From the NCBI RefSeq assembly GCF_033473495.1, contig NC_088935.1, forward strand, positions 4,960,001-5,024,000: a stretch of DNA of 64,000 nt. Direction: 5' to 3'. Made by a program: the position numbers and the translations under genes. Under the pieces are notes generated by a model. The model made no database searches. It saw only the letters and a list, made by a program, of their open reading frames with translations, and was not told the DNA's origin. This DNA is from Cercospora beticola (Eukaryota > Ascomycota > Dothideomycetes > Mycosphaerellales > Mycosphaerellaceae). Below, piece by piece: positions 1-8,441 of this stretch. Numbering within the stretch: the stretch's first letter is position 1; each line of letters opens with the position of its first letter.

Positions 1-652
1 CTTACAGAGATCTGCAAAACACAGCACAATGATTCATGCGCAACACAAGAGCGAAGTGCACTGCTCGGCGGGTGCTTGGGAATTACTTATCAAAAGCCGC
101 CCGCTAGGGTACATGGAATAGTCAAGAATGACGTGTTGGGAACAACAATCTCTGCTACGGACAAGCAGGCAGCCCACACGGATGCTCCTAGTCTTGCGAA
201 CAACGTGATTGCTGGCCGCTCCACACCCATTGCCAGTACGGTATTCTTCCCCTTCCATCGACGTGCATCGGGGGCGAGGGTGGTGTGCTGCCACTTTTCC
301 CACCGCCATGCCCTGCAGCACGGCCGCCGCACGTTTCCACGCCAGTCATCGCCGGCAATGGCCTCTTGCTTTGTTGAGCGGTGATTCGTGAGTTTTGGGC
401 GAAATGCACTGTTACGTCGAATGCAGGGCACCACCGAGTTCCCATCCCTGCCTATCGGCCTTATCTGATGCCTTAGCGTGGCCCTTTTTTCGTGGAGCGC
501 TGTGTCAAGATTCGGACCACATCCCTACCAGGAAGTGCGAATCTGCCACGCTTTTCCAGAAGCCTCTGCTGGCGACAACATCAGGCCGTATCGATCTCAC
601 TGGTCTCTCTCGTCTCATTCGGCGCGACTTGACTCCGAACACGATTGCAAAA
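1..652. other. Upstream region without a supported gene
   Basis: Open frames here overlap on both strands and resemble no family I recognise. The right end is presumably the promoter and 5' leader of the TPR gene. The frame of that gene stays open upstream to about position 395, but only from a non-ATG codon. Confidence 0.4.
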
Positions 653-2158
653 ATGGGCCAAAAGCCGAAGCAATTCACAAGGCCGCCGCCGAAAAAAAAG
701 CCTGCCAAGGCTGCTGCTCTGGTTTCGGCAGATGATTATCAAGAAGCAGCAGACTTCGAAGAGGCTGCAGGAGGCAAGCATCGTGCTGGCGACCCCGTAA
801 AGTCTGCAAGAGCGTTCGTCCGAGCCCTTGAACTCTACGATACCGGGGTTGGAAAGCATCCAAAGGACTTTGATCTAGCGTACAACAAGGCGCGATTGGA
901 GCTTGAAATTTCGCAACAGCCTGCTATTCTGGAGCACATTGGTGTCGAGCTACCTGCTTGGCTCGAGAGGACTCTGTTGTCTCACCAACATGCTCTGCAG
1001 TTGAATGAGGAGAACCCAGATGCTCTGTTCAACATTGCACAAGTTGAGACCTCTCTTGCGGAGCAGTTGACTGAGGATGATCGTGAGGATGAGGCAGTGC
1101 CATTTCTGGAACAGGCGATCACGCATCTGTCATCATGTTTGTCGAGACAGGAGATGATGTACGAGCAGCACAAGCTGGACTTCCCAGATACCGAGGATGG
1201 CGGTGTTGCGCTTGAGCAGCCAGAGCCAGAAGTGGCACCAGCAGCAGCGTCTGCATCAACTGGCGATGTTGATATGAAAGAACAGCAGTCGGCGATTGTC
1301 GAGACTCCCGTATCGCCAAGTGACCTACTGGATACCGTTTATGCTTCTCTCTCAGCTCTTACCACTCTCGCTCCTCTTTTAGATGAGAAGGGGTTGCAGA
1401 ATCTTGGAGATATGGCTCGACAGTTGAGCGAAACCAAAGCTCCGAGCTACATCGCTCTCCTGCCAGCCGAGGAACAGGATAAGGCCCGTATCGCCACTGC
1501 TGTCAATCGCGCATCTTTCATCGCGTCATATGCTAGCGCTCAATTCGAGCACCATATGATTGAGTTGCAACAATACGTGGAACGACTTGATGCCTTTGAA
1601 ATCCCAGGCAAAGACACAGATGCCGACGCTCTCGTTGCCGAAGCAGAAGCGCGAACAGAGTTGGTTATGTCGACCATCGACCGATTCGGCGAGTCTCCAG
1701 ATCTCCCTGCCTCTGTGTGCTGGAAAGAGCTCACGACTTCGCAAGACCTCTACAGCAAAGCCACGAAGCTCAGTACTGAGAGTGCCAAAGAGAGCAAAGC
1801 CGAAGTTTACAAGTCCAAGGGCGACTTGGAGATCTTGCGGCATCGGCTGATTCACATTCCGAAGACTGATCTCAGCGAGAATACACGAAATAGTGCTCAG
1901 ACTCTGATCAAGAATGCACAGACATATTACAAGGGGGCAATGAATCTGGCGAAGGCTGATGGAGATGAGGAGGTAGAAGAGGAGGCTCAGCAGAGGTTGG
2001 GAATTGCGACAGAAATCGCTGCGCTCATGTACGGCGGTGAGGCATCGGCTGCTGTCGATGATTTGATGGAGGCATTGGAAGGCTGCGTGGAGGAAGGTCT
2101 GATCAGTCAACAACTGGCCGAGGCTATTTTCGAGCGGCAGTCGGCGTCAAAGAGCTGA
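653..2158 (+). CDS. TPR-repeat protein (UPF0661-like)
   Basis: Single-exon gene of 501 residues. I start at ATG 653 (MGQKPKQFTRPPPKKKPAK), because the frame extends upstream only from a TTG and the ATG opens a typical basic, lysine-rich N-terminus. Residues about 35-200 hold helical TPR-like repeats (SARAFVRALELYDTG, DALFNIAQVETSLAEQ). A low-complexity acidic linker around 240-290 (EVAPAAASASTGDVDM) follows, then a second helical half to the C-terminus. The arrangement resembles the uncharacterised fungal UPF0661 TPR family, but I cannot confirm that without a search. TPRs usually bind partner proteins. No catalytic motif or signal peptide is visible, so a cytosolic or nuclear scaffold or chaperone role is inferred. 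It faces the F-box-like gene A tail to tail, 183 bp away. Confidence 0.8.
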   Translation: MGQKPKQFTRPPPKKKPAKAAALVSADDYQEAADFEEAAGGKHRAGDPVKSARAFVRALELYDTGVGKHPKDFDLAYNKARLELEISQQPAILEHIGVELPAWLERTLLSHQHALQLNEENPDALFNIAQVETSLAEQLTEDDREDEAVPFLEQAITHLSSCLSRQEMMYEQHKLDFPDTEDGGVALEQPEPEVAPAAASASTGDVDMKEQQSAIVETPVSPSDLLDTVYASLSALTTLAPLLDEKGLQNLGDMARQLSETKAPSYIALLPAEEQDKARIATAVNRASFIASYASAQFEHHMIELQQYVERLDAFEIPGKDTDADALVAEAEARTELVMSTIDRFGESPDLPASVCWKELTTSQDLYSKATKLSTESAKESKAEVYKSKGDLEILRHRLIHIPKTDLSENTRNSAQTLIKNAQTYYKGAMNLAKADGDEEVEEEAQQRLGIATEIAALMYGGEASAAVDDLMEALEGCVEEGLISQQLAEAIFERQSASKS

Positions 2159-2341
2159 AGGCATACGAGAGGAGGACCACATACTGCCAATGAGGCTGTA
2201 CAGAATGTACAGTTGTATTAACGGTCTAAGACTGGACCTGCGACGAGAAACCGGCATACTTTGGCTGATTACTCGAGATCAGTCTACGTTTTGTAGGGGC
2301 TGCGGAACAGCGAGAGTGACCTTTGGAGGCTCTCCGGTTGA

Positions 2342-3473
2342 CTACAAGCACGTGTCGTCGCCCTGATTAATCGGGTGTCCTGGAGCATATCCTCTTGTAC
2401 GTCCTTGGAGTTTGGGATATCTGCCGCATCCACAGTGGAATCGAGCGACTTCTGAGTGGGTTTCCATATACCACTTGTCGAATGCATCGAGAAGTTCTTC
2501 AACCCAATGTTCCTGTGCATCAAGACTCCACTCTCTGTACGCTGCTGCCGCCTTTTCCGATTTCGAGATCCCTGGCGTATCCTCAATTTCCCAACGGGAA
2601 ATCCCTAAACCATTTCCCTTTCTCACAAGCCAGTCTTCGAAACTTTCTGGTCCCTTCTCAATGTCAGCTCAGGGGTATCAGCCATTTCGCTCAGATTCCA
2701 CTTACCTGCTCCCATGCTTGGCGGACCTCCTGGTCTGTCTGGAGTGGTTTGGATGTCCATATTTCAAAACCTCCTTCATCGTCGAAATACCAGAGATTCC
2801 CACTGATACACGGTCCGTTGTCGTACTCTCGAGCCACCACATTTTCGACGGTTTCTAGCAACATAGCAGCCCTGTCAAAGGCCACCAGGTCACCAAGTTC
2901 TTGGTAGTCGAAGCGAAACATATCCCGGTAAAGTGCAGAGACGAAAAAGCGCACATTCCCGATGAGCTTGGCTCGTTCGGGACCAATCTTCTTCATCCAA
3001 GCAACCAATTTCTCCGCGCTCATTTCGCAGGCTGGGACCTTGCTCAAGAAGGTCGTCGTCGAGTAGTAAATACCGATGGCTTCGGTGTATACTTGCTTGC
3101 ACTAAGAAGGTTATCAGCATCGTGCGCGTGGATTTGAGACCAGTATCCGCATCGAAAGGTGACTTACTGTAGACAGTAGCGGCGGCGGGCTTGTGTAGTA
3201 ACTCCAGGACCCCGCCATGACTCTTGTGGTGGGCGGAGGGCCAGAGGGGTCGCGCCAGAGGCCCTTCATGCCTGGCGTGTAAAACTCATCGACACGCAAC
3301 TCTTGGACAGAACCTTCGAAAACGTATGTCCAGATACGGTTCCGCAACTCGGCCGGGAGAGCCATCAATCTGGAGGCTTGTTGGGTATCGTCGGTCTCAG
3401 CGCGGCGGCGCTCAGATTGCTTGCGCTGCTGCACCGCGTGGCGGCGACGCTGACCTCGACTGCGTCGCGCCAT
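2342..3473 (-). CDS. F-box-like (LPAELRN/2EXR-type) protein, gene A
   Basis: Three exons on the minus strand: 3473-3168, 3101-2706 and 2653-2342, giving 337 residues. Both introns (66 and 52 bp) have GTAAGT donors, and the second has a CTGAC branch site. The protein opens with a basic stretch (MARRSRGQRRRHA). It then has the F-box-like signature LPAELRNRIW at residues 39-48, a C-K-Q-V-Y-T-E-A-I-G-I-Y-Y-S block at the start of exon 2, and a W-Y-x4-G-x-F-x-I-W-T strand pair. This is the layout of short Dothideomycete proteins annotated as F-box or 2EXR-like. F-box proteins are substrate receptors of SCF ubiquitin ligases, but no substrate domain is evident here. Exon 3 (GPESFEDWLVRKG) is longer than in genes B and C. 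B is its closest neighbour and a clear duplicate. Confidence 0.75.
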
Positions 3474-4088
3474 CTCGATGTTTGGTGCGACAGGTGCAAA
3501 ATTTGTGCGCGTGTTGGTGGGTGGAACAGAAGTGGAAAGTCTTGGAAGCAATCAGAAGCTAAAGCTAACGCAAGCACGGACCTCAAGTGAAAGTTGACGC
3601 GAAGTGTGACTATTACAGAAGGACGACTACAGCCTGTGCTAATAGGTATGGGAATGCGGAAGATCCGAGATTGCAGTTCTGCGGAGTCAACAAGAGATGC
3701 AGTGTGTCTCTGACTGATCCTTCTTCCGTATGCCAATGAGTAGCAAGATGCGAAAGATTCTGAGCTCGTGGGCTTGCAGGGTCAACAGGAGATGCGCCCA
3801 ATCTCTGGCTAGTTGCACTCTCTACGTCAAAGAGCAGCGAGATGAAGAAAGTTCTAATACATGGGCTTGCAGAGCATGCAGCCTTCAAGAAGGGCTGGGT
3901 CTCGCCTGGTCATTGATGTTGGAACTCGACGCAGGACCTCTACATTCTAGTATTCGGCACTTTCGACTTCGAATGCTGGTTGGTCTACGGACGTGGCTCT
4001 GCACAGAGCTCCATGAGAAGGAGACGAGCCGGATTCTTCAGTACCTTGAACCGATCTCCGGCGCACAGTGTGCATCCCATGCGATACT
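3474..4088. other. Spacer between F-box-like genes A and B
   Basis: This is the promoter side of gene A and the 3' side of gene B. The about 100 bp upstream of A's start closely match those upstream of B's start, including the shared stretches CTTCCAAGACTTTCCAC and CCACCCACCAACAC (minus strand). I see no separate gene. Confidence 0.5.
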
Positions 4089-4999
4089 TCACTCGATCCG
4101 GTCACGGTACGTGTCGTGGGCGTCGGCATAAGTAGCAACTGGAGGAAGACCTCGCAGGCTCCAGCGGAAGACATCTGAGCCCTTTGCTTCCAGCCATTTG
4201 TCGAGCTCTTCATCTCCCTGACCGATGTTAGCCATGAATCACAACTTCGTTCACATACTTTGAACACACCTCTCTGTACTGGTGGCGGATTTCCTGCTCT
4301 GTCTCAACAGGATCCGATGTCCAGATCACGATGCGATCCCAATCGGATTCATACCAGAGGTCCCCTTTGATGACTGCTTCGGAGCCACCGTTTGCAGCGG
4401 CAACATCTCGAGCCCATCTCAGTCGATCTTCGTGGTTGTGGATGCGCCAGTGACGCTCTCTAGGATCACTCTTGACGTTGAGGTCCTCAAGCCACCATGG
4501 AGTCATGCTCAAGTGGCAGCGCACATTTCTGACTAGCTTTGCTCGCTCAGAACCAATCTTGTACAACCAAGTGCGCAGAACCCTGTCCGCGCATTCACTT
4601 GAGATGATGCTTGTGAAGAAGATCGCCTTCGAGTAGTAGATTCCAACAGCCTCGGCGTAGATCTGCTTACACTGAGGAGATTCCAAAGCTGGTAAGCATG
4701 TGGACATATATTAGGAAATTGGCAAAGGGTTCACTTACGGTGGACAGCAGCGGTGGCTGACGCCTGTAGGCCTTGTCCGCAGCCGTCCATTTCTGAGCTC
4801 GATTGTAGTAATCGATTCTTTGGGTCCAACCTTCAAACACAGCTGTCCAGACTCGATTGCGCAACTCGGCGGGCAGAGACATCAGTCTCGACGGGAGCGG
4901 GTTCATGGAGCGCTTGCTTGTAGTGGCATTTTGTTGCGCGCTCTCCTTCTGTTTTCGAGCCACGTACCGGCGGCGTTGGCCTCGACTACGTCGAGCCAT
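4089..4999 (-). CDS. F-box-like (LPAELRN/2EXR-type) protein, gene B
   Basis: Three exons: 4999-4739, 4671-4270 and 4217-4089, giving 263 residues. The first intron has a GTAAGT donor. The second uses a weaker GTGTGT donor, chosen because it joins YRE to GDEELDKWLEAKGSD exactly where genes A and C join. The ORF would otherwise run 18 codons into the intron. Domain order matches gene A: basic MARRSRGQRRRYV, LPAELRNRVW, CKQIYAEAVGIYYS, then a W-Y-E-S-D and V-I-W-T-S-D pair. Exon 2 is 402 nt, the same length as in gene C. It is transcribed away from gene C across a 242-bp shared promoter. Role inferred only from family: possible SCF adaptor or scaffold. Confidence 0.72.
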
Positions 5000-5241
5000 C
5001 TCGATCGTGTTGTGTGGTGCAATTTGTGCGTGTGTTGGTGGGTGGAATGCAGGTGGAAAGTCTTGGAAGGAGAGGAGAAGCTAACGCAGCACTAATGCAG
5101 GTAAAAGTGAAGCCCGAACGAGGAGCAAACAACGGAGCGCGGGACCGCAGGCACGCACTGTCAATTCGCAAGCTTGAGCAGACAGTTCCCTCGACATTCC
5201 CATCTTCTCGATTTGCATCATCCAACCGATATTGCGGCAAC
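5000..5241. promoter_or_regulatory. Bidirectional promoter of F-box-like genes B and C
   Basis: A 242-bp interval lies between the divergent ATGs of genes B (minus) and C (plus). The B-proximal half carries the block CCACCCACCAACAC and nearby sequence also found upstream of gene A, so it is probably part of the duplicated promoter. No further elements were identified. Confidence 0.45.
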
Positions 5242-6096
5242 ATGGCTCGACGCAGTCGAGGTCAGCGCCGCCGACACGCCGCCAGACAGCTGAAGGGGGC
5301 TGACCTGCAACATGCGAGCACACTCGGTCAATCGTCGAGACTGATGTCCTTGCCTGCCGAGTTGCGCAACCGCATTTGGTCGGCCGTCTTCGAAGGCACC
5401 ACGCAGAAACTGCGCAGCACTACGCCCAGTTCAGGAGCTGTCAGGAGCGTCTACTCGAGCCCGCCAGCATTGCTGTGTACTGCAAGTCAAGGCCCATACC
5501 CTTTTTTCCACAGAGCCTGTACTGACAGTTCTTCAACACATTTAGTGCAAGAAAGTCTATGCCGAAGCCCTTGGGCTTTACTACTCTTCGACGACCTTCG
5601 TCACTTATTTCCCTGTTCACATTCAGGCCAGCGCCAGAATGGTTCAGAATTGGATGAAAAGCATCGGAATCGAGCGTGCGAAGCTGATCCAGACCATACG
5701 CCTGCAAATCTGTCATTCTCCTAGCGAGATTATGCGCCTGGATGATCCGGAAAACGATGACGACTTCATGTTCATCGGCGAGCGTCACTTTCAAGCGTAC
5801 ACCGCGGCGATGATCATTGAAGTGGACGACATCTGCGAGCCAGTCGTGCAAGTAGACGTCTGCTATGAGTGGGAACAAGGACGTTTCGCGATCTGGTCCT
5901 CAGCCCCAGACGACACGCATTGGGAAATGGCTGAGGCGTATTCGCATGTGAGTCTATCGGAGTGGAGGCGCAATCTGTAGCTAACATCGAGCAGGGACCA
6001 AAGGCTTTCGAACAGTGGCTCATCGGAAAGGGCTCAGATATTTCCACCGAGTTACACTTGGGACGGACTGAGTTCTGGGCACGCGCAAATGCTTGA
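5242..6096 (+). CDS. F-box-like (LPAELRN/2EXR-type) protein, gene C
   Basis: Three exons: 5242-5481, 5546-5947 and 5995-6096, giving 247 residues. The intron positions equal those of genes A and B. Intron 1 begins GCAAGT instead of GTAAGT, so it must be a GC-AG intron for this model to hold: L-L-C-T joins C-K-K-V-Y-A-E-A. Intron 2 has a GTGAGT donor and a CTAAC branch site. The protein starts MARRSRGQRRRHA and has LPAELRNRIW, CKKVYAEALGLYYS, and a C-Y-E-W-E-Q-G-R-F-A-I-W pair. The short third exon reads GPKAFEQWLIGKGSD. If the GC donor is not spliced, the protein is truncated after exon 1. Function is unknown beyond F-box-like homology. Confidence 0.68.
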
Positions 6097-6359
6097 GGCT
6101 GTGCAACAGCGACTGATTGGACAAGCTTGGGACGTGCGCGTGAAGAGAGCAATTGACGTTGATTTCGGGACTCTCACGGTGCACCCAGAATCCTGTCGCT
6201 CCTAATAAATGAGCGAGATACGAGAAGGACAAAATCGGGCAATGGATGCCCTTCGGACCTGAAGCGTGGGCCTGCAGTAGTTTCAGACTATGGACAAATG
6301 AACTCAGCGCCTCTTCTTGAATTCACAGATCATCTCATGCTCACCATAACCACAACTCC

Positions 6360-8159
6360 TTATCCAGAGGCGAGGACAGACATACCCCCATCATTGCCCA
6401 TCCTCTTCCTAGTCTTCATCTTCATAGCGTTCGGTCCCAGCTCTCCTGCCCTCCTATTTTCCCCATCTTCGTCCGCAATCATCGTCACAAAAGCTCCCGG
6501 ACAAAACACCAAACTCTCCCCAACATCCAACTCCACAATCTCTCCAAACAAGTCCCTTTCCTCTTCTCCATCCTTCAACATCCGACTCGCGCCTCCTAAG
6601 TGACCTCGAATGGCAGCGAACCACGCCGGCGATGTGAAGCGATGCACAATCGACACCGAACAGAGATCGAGTAAGTCAGTAGAGATAGTGGGCTCCTGCG
6701 TGGCAATCACGACTCTCGTAGCGTTGTGTCTCTGCTCTCTGATCGTAGTGAGCAGACCTCCGGTGAACGTCTTCGCGGCTGAAGAGTCGTTCATGAACTT
6801 GTGTGCTTCGTCCAAGGCGATGATGAGACCAGAAGGAGGGCGTTGGTTCTTGACGAGTCCAAGGCAGATGTCAAAGAGTAAGCATGCTGTCGCGGCGTCG
6901 ACGAAAGGGTCGCTGAGGTCGATAATATTGAGAGAACCAGGCTTGAGATCGAAGAGTCTGTTGTTCCCAATGGGCTTAGGACGCCAGGTCTCATTTGCGC
7001 GATATGGAACATCATCTGGGTGCATGAAACTCTCCAGCAAGCTGAAGCGGAGATTCATGGGAGCACGTTGTTCTCTGGATAAATTTTCTTGGTCGAGGAG
7101 AGCATGGAAGCGTTTGTAGTCGAAGCTCTTGGCCGTGGTATTCTCGATGGCCATTCGGCGGAGTATGCGCTGGATAATTTCCATGTAGAGTGGTGGAGGG
7201 CCTTCCTTCTCAGCAAGCGCCATGAGCTTGTTCATACGGTCGACCGAGAGATCTGATGAGCGAAGTAGGAGTGGACGCACTGTGGGCTTGTTGTCTCCGG
7301 AACCTATACGCTCATAGGCTTTTCTCAGCGCATGTTCGTTGCTTTGAGAGACGAGCACATTGACTTGGATGCCGAGTGAGCACAGATGTGCTACCTCTGC
7401 GATCGATGAAGATGAGGCGACATCGTAGTGGAACACCACGCCGGCCACGGGCTGGTTGATAGAGCCAACAGTGGTGTCCTTCAGCAAGCAGTTCTCCAAA
7501 ATGGCACTGAGCGTGTAACTCTTTCCCGAGCCTTGTGAGCCACAAATGAAAGCTGAGTTCGGCGCGTTGACATTCAGCATGATCGGCTCGCATTGATCGA
7601 TTGATTCAGAGCCGCCCACATTGAAACCAAGGAGACCATACTGAGAAAGGACGGCTTTGTCAGTTGCCGAAGTGTCACCTGATGAGGATGAAGCTCTAAC
7701 CGGAGACTGCGCCGAAGAAGACTGTCCAGAAGAAGGGTTTTCAGAAGAAGTTTGTCCGGAAGAAAACTCTGCAGACGAATCCTCTCCAGATGAAGACCGC
7801 TCAGACGAAGACTGCGCAGACGAAGACGAAGATTGCTGGCTGCTTGAGACTGGCACAGATGACTCCGAGTTCTCGTCGGAACTCTCAGCCGCCGGGTCGG
7901 AATCTGAGGATGCGGACGAAGGCTCCTTGCTGCTTGACGCAGATTCAGAAGACTTTGAGTTGTCGGCAGATTGTGAAGAAGCATCACTTTCCGAGCTGGT
8001 ATCAACCTCATCCTCAGCATGATCAACATGATACTTGACCGCCAAAGAGAACAACGGAGTCGTTCTGATCTCCTCCTGCCGACCTGCACGTCCACCAGCG
8101 GCAGCAGTGAGGTAATGCTCTTGAAGGTAGTTCTTGACCCCTTCGTAAGCAGACGCCAT
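6360..8159 (-). CDS. Ser-rich P-loop ATPase (HerA/FtsK-like fold)
   Basis: Single exon, 599 residues. I choose ATG 8159 (MASAYEGVKNYLQ), since the frame extends only three codons further to a TTG. Residues about 50-165 are extremely Ser-rich and acidic, built from short degenerate S-S-x-x-S-S repeats. The ATPase part starts around residue 180. It has Walker A ICGSQGSGKSYT near residue 208 and Walker B LIIALDEAH in the C-terminal half, followed by a sensor-like VVIATQEPT. This is the pattern of fungal proteins annotated as P-loop NTPases related to bacterial HerA/DNA-pumping ATPases. Biochemical role in fungi is not established to my knowledge. No membrane segment or signal peptide was seen. 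The family call is firmer than any function. Confidence 0.75.
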   Translation of the reverse strand: MASAYEGVKNYLQEHYLTAAAGGRAGRQEEIRTTPLFSLAVKYHVDHAEDEVDTSSESDASSQSADNSKSSESASSSKEPSSASSDSDPAAESSDENSESSVPVSSSQQSSSSSAQSSSERSSSGEDSSAEFSSGQTSSENPSSGQSSSAQSPVRASSSSGDTSATDKAVLSQYGLLGFNVGGSESIDQCEPIMLNVNAPNSAFICGSQGSGKSYTLSAILENCLLKDTTVGSINQPVAGVVFHYDVASSSSIAEVAHLCSLGIQVNVLVSQSNEHALRKAYERIGSGDNKPTVRPLLLRSSDLSVDRMNKLMALAEKEGPPPLYMEIIQRILRRMAIENTTAKSFDYKRFHALLDQENLSREQRAPMNLRFSLLESFMHPDDVPYRANETWRPKPIGNNRLFDLKPGSLNIIDLSDPFVDAATACLLFDICLGLVKNQRPPSGLIIALDEAHKFMNDSSAAKTFTGGLLTTIREQRHNATRVVIATQEPTISTDLLDLCSVSIVHRFTSPAWFAAIRGHLGGASRMLKDGEEERDLFGEIVELDVGESLVFCPGAFVTMIADEDGENRRAGELGPNAMKMKTRKRMGNDGGMSVLASG

Positions 8160-8441
8160 GATTGCCAAAGTATTGTTGTATGGGGCTTGGGTGAAATGGA
8201 TCTGATTGATTCTGCCTCTAATCTACAGAACGCTGAGCAGCTCTTATGTCGTGGCCACCGTTGATCAGCAGTGATTGCCCACTGCATGTCTCTGCTGAAC
8301 AAAGCGAGCAAGTTTGCTTCATGTCCAACTCCCGCTGCAGCGCCCTCCAAGACACAACGGAAACCCGAGACACCTGGCAACAATATATTATACATTCTCT
8401 CGTGATGTTTGCAGACACCGCTGCAAAGGCTGGAAAAGGTC

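Noticed and set aside
7657..8022. 121-codon acidic plus-strand ORF
   Set aside because: It is the complement of the Ser-rich tract of the P-loop ATPase; repeat composition keeps both strands open.
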